DNA of 64,000 bases from Pseudemcibacter sp038106445 (lineage in GTDB: Bacteria > Pseudomonadota > Alphaproteobacteria > Sphingomonadales > Emcibacteraceae): contig JAYODU010000006.1 of the NCBI GenBank assembly GCA_038106445.1, positions 62,001 to 126,000 on the forward strand, in the 5' to 3' direction. Shown in pieces: positions 42,312 to 51,557 of this stretch. How positions within the stretch are numbered: the first letter of the stretch is position 1; each line of letters begins with the position of its first letter. The translations under genes were made by a program, and so were the position numbers. Below the pieces are notes generated by a model. The model had not been told where the DNA came from and searched no databases. It saw only the letters and a list, made by a program, of their open reading frames with translations.

Positions 42312-43279
42312 TTTTTTACAGCCACACCATACTCGCCCGCACTTTTAACAGTTTGATGAAACCTGAGCATTTTTAAATATTCAAGAGGATCTTTTGTTTT
42401 TACAAGTGCGCCTTCAACGCGATTCAGCCAATCATATAGACGGGTCAATAAAAATCTTAGCGAAGCACCGCGACAAAGGATAGGAAGCGCTTCGATTTCC
42501 TCGGCCGTCAGCTTGCGTATATTATTATAGCCCGCAATCAATTTTGAAGCCTTAGTCACATTAAAGGAGCCGTCCTTTTCAAAACACCATGAATTCATCG
42601 ATATGGCAATATCGTAGGAAAGGATATCAAAACACGCGAAATAGTAATCAATCAAACCCGATAAATGACCATCCAGAAAAAAAACATTGTCAGGAAACAG
42701 ATCCGCATGAATAATTCCTTTTGGCAGATGGCCTGGCCACTTTTCCTTCAGATATTCCAATTCGCTTTTTATAATATCCGATAACCCTATGCTACATTCA
42801 TCGGCGCGAGCCTCGCATTTATTGGCAAGATTAATCCACCCATCCAATGACAGATCATTTTCACGTCTTAGTATAAAATCATCCGCAGCCATATGCATTT
42901 GTGCCATAGCGACACCCAACTGCATACAGTGTTCTGCATCTGGCCACATTACAGAAAGACCATCCAGAAACCCTATAAGCGCAGCCGGACGACCACAAAG
43001 ATTTTTTAATATTCTTCCCTTGTTATCTGAGATCGGAGTTGCGCAATTAATTCCTTTTTCGGCAAGATGCTCCATAAGTGATAAGAAAAACGGCAAATCA
43101 TTTTCATCTACACGTTTCTCGTAAAGTGTTAATATATATTGGTTTTTTCTCGTTCTTAGAAGATAATTTGAATTTTCAACACCTTCTGCTATGCCTTTAA
43201 AGGATAACACTTCGCCAACATCATAACCGGAGATAAAGTCTTCAATCTCTTCAGCGCTCACATGTGTATAAACCGCCAT
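42308..43279 (-). CDS. thrB: homoserine kinase (APH-fold type)
   Basis: Phosphorylates homoserine, the step before thrC. This is the aminoglycoside-phosphotransferase-like ThrB of alpha- and gammaproteobacteria, not the GHMP type. Signatures are MAVYTHVSAEEIEDFI at the start, FKGIAEGVENSNYLL, GIIHADLFPDNVFF with the catalytic Asp and LIDYYFAC with the metal Asp. I start at the ATG at 43279 (323 residues), which has GGAAG 7 nt upstream; a TTG at 43285 is in frame but overlaps the ispH stop. Confidence 0.95.
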   Translation of the reverse strand: MAVYTHVSAEEIEDFISGYDVGEVLSFKGIAEGVENSNYLLRTRKNQYILTLYEKRVDENDLPFFLSLMEHLAEKGINCATPISDNKGRILKNLCGRPAALIGFLDGLSVMWPDAEHCMQLGVAMAQMHMAADDFILRRENDLSLDGWINLANKCEARADECSIGLSDIIKSELEYLKEKWPGHLPKGIIHADLFPDNVFFLDGHLSGLIDYYFACFDILSYDIAISMNSWCFEKDGSFNVTKASKLIAGYNNIRKLTAEEIEALPILCRGASLRFLLTRLYDWLNRVEGALVKTKDPLEYLKMLRFHQTVKSAGEYGVAVKK

Positions 43280-43281
43280 AA

Positions 43282-44229
43282 TCAATCTTCCTTAAGTAAA
43301 ATGGCGGGAACTTTAAAGGTGACGTTTTCTTCAATTGTTAAAATATTTTCAATACTTGTTTCAAAGCGTTCTTTAAACGCGTTCATAACTTCTTCAACCA
43401 GAATTTCCGGTGCTGAAGCGCCCGCTGAAATTCCCACTGCGGATACATCTTCAAACCAGGACCAGTCAATTTCCGCGGCACGTTGAATTAGCATTGAACG
43501 ACAACCTACTTTCCTTGCTACCTCCACCAATCTGCGCGAATTGGAACTATTTGGAGCACCGATGATCAGGACAAGTTCAACCTTCTTTGCAAGTTCTTTG
43601 ACGGCATTCTGTCTGTTGGTCGTCGCGTAACAAATATCTTCTTTTTTAGGATCTTTTATGGACGGATATTTATTTTTTAAAGCTGCAATAATTTCAGAAG
43701 TATCATCAAGGGATAAGGTCGTCTGTGTAATATAGGCAACATTATCAATATTTGCCAAGTCGAGTTTTTCAACATCTTCCGGGCTTTCAACTAAATGTAT
43801 TGCCCCTTTTTTAAGCTGCCCCATGGTACCCCCTACTTCGGGATGCCCCTTATGACCAATCATAACAATTTCAGCACCCTGCCTGTCATAGCGTTCTGCT
43901 TCACGATGTACTTTACTGACAAGAGGACAAGTGGCGTCAATATACAGCATTTTTCGTTTTTCAGCTTCTGCCGGTACTGATTTAGGAACACCATGCGCCG
44001 AAAAGACGACAGGTTTGTCGGTCGGCACTTCATCAAGCTCATCAACAAATATTGCCCCACGTTTCTGTAAGCCTTCAACAACATATTTGTTATGAACGAT
44101 TTCGTGACGCACATAAACGGGCGCACCATATTTCTCAAGGGCCATTTCCACAATCTGAATGGCCCTGTCAACACCAGCACAAAATCCGCGGGGATTTGCA
44201 ATATATAAGTTCATATTCGTTTTACTCAT
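43282..44229 (-). CDS. ispH: 4-hydroxy-3-methylbut-2-enyl diphosphate reductase
   Basis: Last enzyme of the MEP isoprenoid pathway, with a [4Fe-4S] cluster, making IPP and DMAPP. The 315-residue product shows the three cluster cysteines in NPRGFCAGVDRAIQ, IDATCPLVSK and EDICYATTNRQNAV, plus the APNSSNSRRLVEVA stretch and SAGASAPEILVEEV near the end. It stands just upstream of thrB, with 2 nt between stop and start. Confidence 0.97.
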   Translation of the reverse strand: MSKTNMNLYIANPRGFCAGVDRAIQIVEMALEKYGAPVYVRHEIVHNKYVVEGLQKRGAIFVDELDEVPTDKPVVFSAHGVPKSVPAEAEKRKMLYIDATCPLVSKVHREAERYDRQGAEIVMIGHKGHPEVGGTMGQLKKGAIHLVESPEDVEKLDLANIDNVAYITQTTLSLDDTSEIIAALKNKYPSIKDPKKEDICYATTNRQNAVKELAKKVELVLIIGAPNSSNSRRLVEVARKVGCRSMLIQRAAEIDWSWFEDVSAVGISAGASAPEILVEEVMNAFKERFETSIENILTIEENVTFKVPAILLKED

Positions 44230-44274
44230 AGCATGACCTTATACATTGTTTTTATAAATGAAAACAACCCGTTC

Positions 44275-46128
44275 TTAGTAGGCCGGCTTAAAATCGCCCA
44301 TACACCCCAAGCAAAGTGCATATGCATGACCCGGATCGTTTAACAAATTGAATATCGCCAATTTTTCGGAAATTATATTCATAATTTTTTGCTGTGGCCT
44401 TTTTTGTAGTCGCGCTGTAAAATTCTGAAGCTGATCACTTTCGGTGCCAAAAAGTCTGGTTATAACCTGTACTTCAAATGGGATCTCATCTTCCCAATGC
44501 ACGATATCATAATCTGCAAGCTCAGCCCGCCTGACCGCCGCATCAATGGCCAGATCGATATTCCCCAAATGATCAACAAGGCCAAGTTCCATTGCTTTTT
44601 TACCACTCCAAACCCTGCCGCGCGCTATCGCATCAACCTGCTCAACGCTCATGTTACGTCCTTCAGCAACCAGCTTGATAAATCTGTTATATCCGTCTTC
44701 AATATTGCTCTGAATAATTGTTTTCAGTTTTTCAGGAAGAGGCTTATTCAACCCCGCTGCTATCAATGGCGTGGTTCCAACCCCATCTGTTGCTATCCCG
44801 ATTTCGGCCAATGTCCCTTCCAGGTTCGGCACCGCGCCAAAAATACCGATAGAGCCCGTAATCGTTGTCGGGCTAGCCCAGATTTCATCCGCATTTGCCG
44901 ATATCCAGTAGCCACCTGATGCCGCGACAGAACCCATTGATACAATAACCGGTTTTCCTGCTTCTTTTAACAGCAGCACTTCCTGTCTTATCAGTTCGGA
45001 AGCAAATGCACTGCCGCCTGGACTTTCCACGCGAAGGACCACAGCTTTAACATCATCATTCATTCTTGTTTCACGAAGCTGCCTTGACAATGTTTCACCG
45101 CCGACAGTGCCTTGGGGCATATCGCCATCCATAATGGCGCCATTTGCATAAAGTACTGCCACAATATCTTTTTTACTTTCGGTACTTTCCGCTTCCCGCA
45201 TTGAAGCCAGATATTCCCTCATGCCAATCTGATTAATTCCTGATTTTGTATGGGAAGTGCCAACGTTATCCTGCAGGTATGTTACCCATTGCTGTCTGGT
45301 CTTTAATCCGTCCACCAGGGAATTTTGAAGTGCCACCTGCCCCAGATCGCCATTCAAATTCGACACAATCTGATCCGCATTTTCAATACTGTTTCTAATA
45401 GTCAGCTCATCAATATCTCTTTGTTCAGATACCGTTTTAATAAATTCGTCCCAAAGGCCATTATAAAGCTCAAGATTTGCTTCCCTAGCTTCATCCGACA
45501 TATCGGTACGAATGAATGGTTCCATTGCCGATTTATATTCACCAACTCTGAATAATTGTACCTCAGCTTTTATTTTTTCCAAAAATCCCAAATAGTAATT
45601 CTGATAACCACCATATCCGTAAAGAAGTACTGCGCCTTGCGGGTGCAGATAAATTTCATCTGCAAAAGAAGCGATCAGGTAAGCTGACTGATCATAAAGA
45701 TCACTATAGGCTACAACCTTTTTACCTTTTTGCTTAAATTCTTCAATTTTGCGCCCGATATAGTGAATTTTAGACGGATAAGCGCCTGCAAAATGATCGA
45801 AATTTAAAACCAGCATATCAATATTTTCATCATCACCCGCATACTCAATTGCCGATATTACATCACGAAGGAGTGTATTTGAGCCAAGTTCACCGGCCAG
45901 CAGTTGTTGGTATGGATCATCACTGAATGTTTCCTGCTCTGCAATCACACCGTGAAGATCAAGCACCAAAGCACTATTATCTGCTTTAAATCTTTTATTT
46001 TCCGAATCAGAAAAGATGCCACCAACCAGATAAGCAACTATAATCACCGAAATAATAAGAAACAAAAATGTTCCAACAAAAGATTGTAATTTTTGGATAA
46101 ATGTCCAAAAGGATTTAATAAAGCTCAT
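44275..46128 (-). CDS. sppA: signal peptide peptidase SppA, 67 kDa type
   Basis: An inner-membrane serine protease that degrades cleaved signal peptides. The 617-residue length is that of the double-domain enterobacterial form. One membrane helix is near residues 18-38. The general-base Lys is in FRVGEYKSAMEPF in the first half, and the nucleophilic Ser is in VSMGSVAASGGYWISANADEIWA in the second. TITGSIGIFG follows. The C-terminal 80 residues have a Cys pair (LCLGCMGDF). Transcription diverges from the glycine riboswitch region. Confidence 0.94.
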   Translation of the reverse strand: MSFIKSFWTFIQKLQSFVGTFLFLIISVIIVAYLVGGIFSDSENKRFKADNSALVLDLHGVIAEQETFSDDPYQQLLAGELGSNTLLRDVISAIEYAGDDENIDMLVLNFDHFAGAYPSKIHYIGRKIEEFKQKGKKVVAYSDLYDQSAYLIASFADEIYLHPQGAVLLYGYGGYQNYYLGFLEKIKAEVQLFRVGEYKSAMEPFIRTDMSDEAREANLELYNGLWDEFIKTVSEQRDIDELTIRNSIENADQIVSNLNGDLGQVALQNSLVDGLKTRQQWVTYLQDNVGTSHTKSGINQIGMREYLASMREAESTESKKDIVAVLYANGAIMDGDMPQGTVGGETLSRQLRETRMNDDVKAVVLRVESPGGSAFASELIRQEVLLLKEAGKPVIVSMGSVAASGGYWISANADEIWASPTTITGSIGIFGAVPNLEGTLAEIGIATDGVGTTPLIAAGLNKPLPEKLKTIIQSNIEDGYNRFIKLVAEGRNMSVEQVDAIARGRVWSGKKAMELGLVDHLGNIDLAIDAAVRRAELADYDIVHWEDEIPFEVQVITRLFGTESDQLQNFTARLQKRPQQKIMNIISEKLAIFNLLNDPGHAYALCLGCMGDFKPAY

Positions 46129-46280
46129 CAGGTCCTCGCGACTATTTTTGCAATTAAAACAACCTATTACATTTAGGTCATCAAATCACCAATTATAAAA
46201 AGATCAATCAGTCTATTTTATATAATGACTTTGATTGACTCTTCAAGAAATCCTCTTATTATGTCTTCGTTATCTTCTTT

Positions 46281-46452
46281 GCGGGAGAGACCAGACATGG
46301 CGCCGAAGGAGCAACCGCCCCGGAAACTCTCAGGCAAATGGACCGCAAGGATAATTAGCACTCTGGAAAGCGAGGCCGCTGCCTCCACCGACGGGGTAAG
46401 CCTGATCTGATCAGGTCAAATCTCTCAGGTATCGATGACAGAGGGGGCACCG
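46281..46452 (+). promoter_or_regulatory. tandem glycine riboswitch
   Basis: Two consecutive glycine aptamers. The first has GCGGGAGAG, GCGCCGAAGGAGCAA, AAACTCTCAGGCAAA and GGACCGC; the second has CACCGACGGGGTAAGCC, AAATCTCTCAGGTA and ACAGAGGGGGC. These are the conserved blocks of the gcvT motif. It lies 46 nt upstream of gcvT. Glycine binding would normally turn on the cleavage operon. The region from 46129 to 46280 also holds the sppA promoter on the other strand. Confidence 0.95.
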
Positions 46453-46498
46453 ATGGTACGGGTTTGCGTGCCAAATGTGCTAACTCTGGAGAATTAGG

Positions 46499-47620
46499 AT
46501 GAGTGCAGATAGTAAGGCTTTACTAAAAACACCCCTTTTTTCACTACATCAAGAACTAGGCGGTAAAATGGTGCCGTTTGCTGGATATTGCATGCCGGTT
46601 CAGTACCCCTTAGGGGTTATGGGCGAACATAATCACACACGTGAAAGTGCCGGACTTTTTGATGTTTCCCATATGGGACAGGTGATGATTAAAGGTGAAG
46701 GTGCCGATAAATGGCTCGAAAGTTTGGTGCCCGGTAATATCATTGATCTTAAACCCAACCGTATCCGTTACACCATGTTTACGGACAAGAACGGGGGGAT
46801 ACTTGATGATCTTATGATCACCAAACGTGAAAATGATATATTTATGGTGGTCAATGCCGCCTGCAAAGAACAAGACATAGCCCATATGCTAGCACATTTA
46901 CCCAGTCATCTGAAACTCACAGAACTAGGTGACCGTGCATTAATTGCTTTACAAGGGCCAAAGGCCGCCGAGATAACCGCACGGTTTGTTCCAGGTGCTG
47001 ACAGTCAGGATTTTATGTCCTATATGGAAGCGGAAATACTGGGTGCACACTGTTTCATAAGCCGGTGCGGGTATACCGGTGAAGATGGACATGAAATATC
47101 AATTCCTGCTGATAAAGCCGAAGAAATTTGCCGCGCGCTGCTTGCTGAGCCGGAAGTGGAGGCCATTGGACTTGGTGCACGTGACAGCCTGCGTCTTGAA
47201 GCAGGATTATGTTTATACGGACATGATATAACAACTGTAACAACCCCCATCGAAGGATCACTGGAGTGGTCGATTGGTAAACGCCGCCGCGAAGAAGGCG
47301 GTTTTCCGGGAGCAGAAAAAATACTTGAACAGTTTTCAACAGGCAATGTTGAGCGCAGAAGAGTTGGTATCCTGCCCACTGGTCGTGCCCCCGCACGGGA
47401 AGGAACAGAAATACTGGATGCTGATGATAATGTCATTGGTGTCGTAACAAGTGGCGGTTTCGGCCCCACATTTGGTGGCCCAATTGCAATGGGTTATATC
47501 CAAAGTAAATATTCAGAAAACGGAACAGAAATTTTTCTTCAGGTAAGAAAAAATAAACAGGAAGCAAAAGTCGCTTCCATGCCATTTGTTCCACAGCGTT
47601 ATTATAGAAAACCAAAATAG
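46499..47620 (+). CDS. gcvT: glycine cleavage system T protein (aminomethyltransferase)
   Basis: Moves the methylene group from the aminomethyl-lipoyl arm of GcvH to tetrahydrofolate and releases ammonia. The 373-residue product has GGKMVPFAGYCMPVQY, FDVSHMGQ, RCGYTGEDGHEIS with the folate-site Asp, LRLEAGLCLYGHD and the C-terminal barrel ending in FVPQRYYRKPK. The ATG has GGAG upstream. It is the first gene after the riboswitch. Confidence 0.97.
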   Translation: MSADSKALLKTPLFSLHQELGGKMVPFAGYCMPVQYPLGVMGEHNHTRESAGLFDVSHMGQVMIKGEGADKWLESLVPGNIIDLKPNRIRYTMFTDKNGGILDDLMITKRENDIFMVVNAACKEQDIAHMLAHLPSHLKLTELGDRALIALQGPKAAEITARFVPGADSQDFMSYMEAEILGAHCFISRCGYTGEDGHEISIPADKAEEICRALLAEPEVEAIGLGARDSLRLEAGLCLYGHDITTVTTPIEGSLEWSIGKRRREEGGFPGAEKILEQFSTGNVERRRVGILPTGRAPAREGTEILDADDNVIGVVTSGGFGPTFGGPIAMGYIQSKYSENGTEIFLQVRKNKQEAKVASMPFVPQRYYRKPK

Positions 47621-47632
47621 AAGGGAAATGTT

Positions 47633-48007
47633 ATGACAGTTTATTTTTCAGAAGACCATGAATGGATCAGTGTAGAAGGCAATATAGGCACGGTTGGTAT
47701 CACCGATTACGCACAAAATGCACTTGGTGATATAGTATTTGTTGAGCTTCCTGAGAGCGGCGAGGAATTTGCCAAAGGTGACGAAGTAGCCGTTGTTGAA
47801 TCAGTAAAGGCCGCATCAGAAATTTATTCACCCGTTAGTGGGGAAATTACGGACATAAATAAAGAATTGGAAGATAATGCTTCCCTCGTCAACACATCAT
47901 CTGATGGTGATGGGTGGTTCTTCAAAATAAGTATTGCTGATGAAAGTGAACTTAAAGAATTGATGAATGCGAGTGCCTACAAAGCCTTCATTGGCGGACT
48001 TGAATAA
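47633..48007 (+). CDS. gcvH: glycine cleavage system H protein
   Basis: The mobile lipoyl carrier of the system. The 124-residue product starts with YFSEDHEWISVEG, and the lipoylated lysine is K59 in VVESVKAASEIYSP; GDGWFFKI lies near the end. It lies 12 nt after gcvT. Confidence 0.97.
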   Translation: MTVYFSEDHEWISVEGNIGTVGITDYAQNALGDIVFVELPESGEEFAKGDEVAVVESVKAASEIYSPVSGEITDINKELEDNASLVNTSSDGDGWFFKISIADESELKELMNASAYKAFIGGLE

Positions 48008-48022
48008 TTTAAGGTAACAAAT

Positions 48023-49369
48023 ATGCGTTATTTACCACTTTCTACTGATGATCGGGCACAGATGCTCGACACTATCGGTGTAAAAAATATCAATGATCTT
48101 TTTGTTGATGTTCCCAAGCATGCCCTGCTTGATGATCTTGTGGATTTGCCACTACATATGACTGAAATGGAAGTTGAGCGGAATTTTGCTGTGTTTGCCG
48201 CAAGAAATATTCCTGCGGGTTCCGTGCCCTTCTTTGTTGGTGCGGGGGCCTATCATCATCATGTGCCAAGTGCTGTGGATTATCAGATCCAGCGCGGTGA
48301 ATTCCTGACGGCGTACACACCGTACCAGCCGGAAATTTCACAGGGAACATTACAAACACTTTATGAATTTCAGACACAGGTCGCACAGTTAACCGGAATG
48401 GATGTAGCAAACGCATCCATGTATGACGGGTCAACCGCATGCGGTGAAGCCGCACTAATGGCAAGTCGGGTTACCAAAAAGAATAAAATAGTCATCAGCG
48501 GTAATCTTCATCCGCAATATATCGAAGTGGTCAAAACCGCTACCAAATATACAGATGATGAAATTATTTTAAATGACCCTACGGTCAATAAAAAAGAAGA
48601 CTTGCTCGCAAATGTAGATGAAGAAACAAGCTGCGTTATTGTTCAATATCCTGATTTTTTTGGAAACATTAATGATTACAGTCATTTGGCAGAAAAGCTG
48701 CATGAACAGAATGCTTTACTGGTCGTTGTCACAACCGAAGTCGTATCATTGGGTGCTATCAAATCACCCGGTGAAATGGGTGCGGATATTGTTGTTGGTG
48801 AAGGCCAATCAATCGGAAACGGTCTAAGCTTTGGCGGGCCATATGTTGGACTATTTGCCACACGTCAACAATATGTTCGGCAGCTTCCCGGTCGGCTTTG
48901 TGGTGAAACAGTTGATGCAGACGGTAAACGTGGCTATGTGCTGACACTTTCAACACGGGAACAGCATATCCGCCGTGAAAAAGCAACCAGTAACATTTGT
49001 ACCAATGCGGGTTTGTGCACCCTTGCTTTTACCATCCATATGACATTACTTGGTGAAAAAGGCCTGCGACAGCTTGCAAAAATAAATCACGCGAGTGCCG
49101 TGAAGCTCGCAGGAATGCTTAAAGAAGTTGATGGTCTTAAAATCCTGAATGATACATTCTTTAATGAATTTACAGTAAAACTAAACAAAAATGCTGCGGA
49201 TGTCGTTGAAGCCCTTGTGGAACAGGATGTGATCGCAGGACTTCCTGTATCACGGATGTATCCGGACAGGCCTGAACTGGCAAATGATTTGATCATTGCG
49301 GTAACGGAAACCGTATCGGAAGATGATATGTGTATTCTGGTCAGCGAACTTAAGGAGGTACTAAAATGA
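48023..49369 (+). CDS. gcvPA: glycine dehydrogenase (decarboxylating) subunit 1
   Basis: The N-terminal half of the PLP-dependent P protein, 448 residues, encoded separately from the C-terminal half. Signatures are MRYLPLSTDDRAQML, FVGAGAYHHHVPSAV, TAYTPYQPEISQGTLQTLYEFQT and NASMYDGSTA. It does not itself carry the PLP lysine. The end overlaps gcvPB by 4 nt (ATGA), as expected for two chains made in equal amount. Confidence 0.96.
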   Translation: MRYLPLSTDDRAQMLDTIGVKNINDLFVDVPKHALLDDLVDLPLHMTEMEVERNFAVFAARNIPAGSVPFFVGAGAYHHHVPSAVDYQIQRGEFLTAYTPYQPEISQGTLQTLYEFQTQVAQLTGMDVANASMYDGSTACGEAALMASRVTKKNKIVISGNLHPQYIEVVKTATKYTDDEIILNDPTVNKKEDLLANVDEETSCVIVQYPDFFGNINDYSHLAEKLHEQNALLVVVTTEVVSLGAIKSPGEMGADIVVGEGQSIGNGLSFGGPYVGLFATRQQYVRQLPGRLCGETVDADGKRGYVLTLSTREQHIRREKATSNICTNAGLCTLAFTIHMTLLGEKGLRQLAKINHASAVKLAGMLKEVDGLKILNDTFFNEFTVKLNKNAADVVEALVEQDVIAGLPVSRMYPDRPELANDLIIAVTETVSEDDMCILVSELKEVLK

Positions 49370-50928
49370 TGAATAATCAGGGACGCCCAACAGGTGTAGA
49401 AAATTCCGGCACACCAAGCCAGAAATATCAAAGCTTCACAGGAAGCCGGGGACTTTCACAAGTGGAAGGTTTAATATATGAAATCGGTGATACCAATCGG
49501 AGCGGCGTTGATCTTCCGGAAGTGGATGATTTTGAAAACCGCCTGGGCGGCATGGAACGCAATCAGGAAATTGGTCTTGCGGGCCTTACCGAACCGGAAG
49601 CCATGCGCCATTATACCCGCCTTAGCCGAAAAAATTATGCCATTGATTTGGGGCTTTATCCGCTGGGTTCATGCACAATGAAACATAATCCGCGCCTCAA
49701 TGAGAAAATGGCCCGCCTTCCCGGACTGGGCAATATCCATCCCCTGCAACCGGTGAGTACAGTTCAGGGCGCACTGGATCTTATTGATACACTTGCACAT
49801 TGGCTTAAAACTCTGACCGGTATGCCGGCGGTTGCAATGTCACCAAAAGCCGGTGCCCATGGTGAGCTTTGCGGGCTTATGGTCATCCGTGCTGCACTTG
49901 AAGCCAGGGGTGATGCCAGATCAATCGTTCTGGCGCCGGAAAGTGCCCACGGCACCAATCCGGCTACTGCCACTTTGTGTGGTTACAAGGTTAAACCGAT
50001 CCCGGCAACAAAAGATGGCCGTGTCAATCTGGCTGCGATGAAAGAAGCACTTGGCCCCGACGTCGCAGCTATTATGGTAACGAACCCGAACACCTGCGGG
50101 CTGTTTGAACGTGAAATAATTGAAATCGCAGAAGCGGTTCACGCAGTTGGCGGCTATTTTTACTGTGACGGCGCAAACTTTAATGCCATTGTCGGGAAAG
50201 TCCGCCCAGGCGATCTTGGTGTTGATGCTATGCATATTAATCTGCATAAAACATTTTCGACACCACATGGTGGTGGCGGGCCGGGTGCTGGCCCTGTCGT
50301 GCTATCAGAAGCGCTCGCCCCCTTCGCGCCACTGCCTTATGTGGTTGCAGGGGAAGAAAGTTTTGAACTTGTTGAGCATGAAGTAAAGGGCGGGCAAAGC
50401 TTTGGCCGTATGACAGCATTTCACGGACAAATGGGAATGTTCATCCGTGCTCTTGCCTATATGATGTCACACGGGGCAGATGGCCTTGCCAAGGTAGCAG
50501 AAGATAGTGTGCTAAATGCAAATTACGTGCTTGCGTCTTTGAAAGACGTAATGAGTGCAAGTTTTGAAGGCCCCTGTATGCATGAAGCGCTTTTTGATGA
50601 TCGTTTCCTGAAAGATACGGGTGTAAGCACCCTTGATTTTGCCAAGGCAATGATCGATGAAGGTTATCATCCGATGACCATGTATTTCCCATTGGTTGTG
50701 CATGGTGCCATGCTGATTGAACCAACCGAATCTGAAAGCAAACAATCGGTTGATCAGTTTATCGGCATGATGTGTCATCTTGTTGAAAAAGCAAAAGCGG
50801 GTGAAAAAGAACGCTTCACCGGAGCACCCCATAACGCACCGCTTAAACGGCTTGATGAAACGGGTGCGGCCAGAAAACCTGTTCTTCGCTGGACACCGCA
50901 AATACCAGGCGAGGAAGCCGCAGAATAA
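49366..50928 (+). CDS. gcvPB: glycine dehydrogenase (decarboxylating) subunit 2
   Basis: Catalytic half of the P protein, which decarboxylates glycine and loads GcvH. In 520 residues the PLP-binding lysine is K295 in the INLHKTFSTPHGGGGPG motif; LGLYPLGSCTMKHNPR and SAHGTNPATA are further hallmarks. The split P1/P2 form is usual in many bacteria and archaea. It completes the operon gcvT-H-PA-PB; the shared L protein (lipoamide dehydrogenase) is encoded elsewhere. Confidence 0.97.
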   Translation: MMNNQGRPTGVENSGTPSQKYQSFTGSRGLSQVEGLIYEIGDTNRSGVDLPEVDDFENRLGGMERNQEIGLAGLTEPEAMRHYTRLSRKNYAIDLGLYPLGSCTMKHNPRLNEKMARLPGLGNIHPLQPVSTVQGALDLIDTLAHWLKTLTGMPAVAMSPKAGAHGELCGLMVIRAALEARGDARSIVLAPESAHGTNPATATLCGYKVKPIPATKDGRVNLAAMKEALGPDVAAIMVTNPNTCGLFEREIIEIAEAVHAVGGYFYCDGANFNAIVGKVRPGDLGVDAMHINLHKTFSTPHGGGGPGAGPVVLSEALAPFAPLPYVVAGEESFELVEHEVKGGQSFGRMTAFHGQMGMFIRALAYMMSHGADGLAKVAEDSVLNANYVLASLKDVMSASFEGPCMHEALFDDRFLKDTGVSTLDFAKAMIDEGYHPMTMYFPLVVHGAMLIEPTESESKQSVDQFIGMMCHLVEKAKAGEKERFTGAPHNAPLKRLDETGAARKPVLRWTPQIPGEEAAE

Positions 50929-50935
50929 AATGATT

Positions 50936-50962
50936 AAGGCCGGGTTATCCCGGCCTTTTTTT
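50936..50962. terminator. intrinsic terminator after gcvPB
   Basis: AAGGCCGGG and CCCGGCCTT form a perfect 9-bp stem around TTAT, followed by seven T in total. It lies between convergent genes; the plus-strand T-run is the stronger one. Confidence 0.9.
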
Positions 50963-51557
50963 ATTTTATGGTTTTAACATCCATCTCAAAAACATGGCAG
51001 TTTTTCAGCTTCCTGTCCCAAGTCAACCGTTTGTTAAGCGTTTCAAGCGCACGACCATAAAGATGCAGGTGCCTTGTCGCTTCGCCTTCTTTAATTTCGA
51101 TTGCGTGAATATCATCTTTTAAAAGCGCGATGCCCTGACCCGGTTTTACAATAATCGTATCAGTCTGGGAAATCGGGCGGACGCCCGGCACGAGCGGGCC
51201 TTCTTCTTCCGGTGTATATACATAATTCACTTCTTCCCCCTCAACTGCGGTGACACAGGCCCAGGTAGTATGATTATGTGGTGGTGTATATTTGCCCTTA
51301 TGCATAACATTCAGATAAAGCGCGTAGCTGTCATCATCATCCTTTGAAATCAGGTAGCGGTTCTGCACTTTTCCGTCTTCTTGCGGGGCAGGAAACTGAT
51401 CCTCATCCCAAATTTCATCACGCGATGCAAAATCAATCATAACCTGCTTTATTTTATCAAGATTTTCACGACTTACATCCACAGGGTCCGCCATGCTCCT
51501 GACAAAAGCCATCACTTCTGCAACTTCAGCATTTCTTCTCGCTTCAACTGAACTCAT
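50961..51557 (-). CDS. cysteine-dioxygenase-like cupin protein
   Basis: A 198-residue single-cupin protein. The iron-binding motif is seen in TPPHNHTTWACVTAVEGEE, with the third His probably in DDIHAIE or RHLHLYG. The pattern fits the cysteine dioxygenase family, or the related thiol dioxygenases acting on 3-mercaptopropionate. The start overlaps the stop of the upstream hydrolase gene by 1 nt (TAATG), so the two are made together. Substrate is not decided by the sequence. Confidence 0.8.
   Translation of the reverse strand: MSSVEARRNAEVAEVMAFVRSMADPVDVSRENLDKIKQVMIDFASRDEIWDEDQFPAPQEDGKVQNRYLISKDDDDSYALYLNVMHKGKYTPPHNHTTWACVTAVEGEEVNYVYTPEEEGPLVPGVRPISQTDTIIVKPGQGIALLKDDIHAIEIKEGEATRHLHLYGRALETLNKRLTWDRKLKNCHVFEMDVKTIK

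Noticed and set aside
46281..46410. Short ORF over the riboswitch (46225-46410)
   Set aside because: The conserved glycine aptamer blocks explain the sequence; the ORF is incidental.
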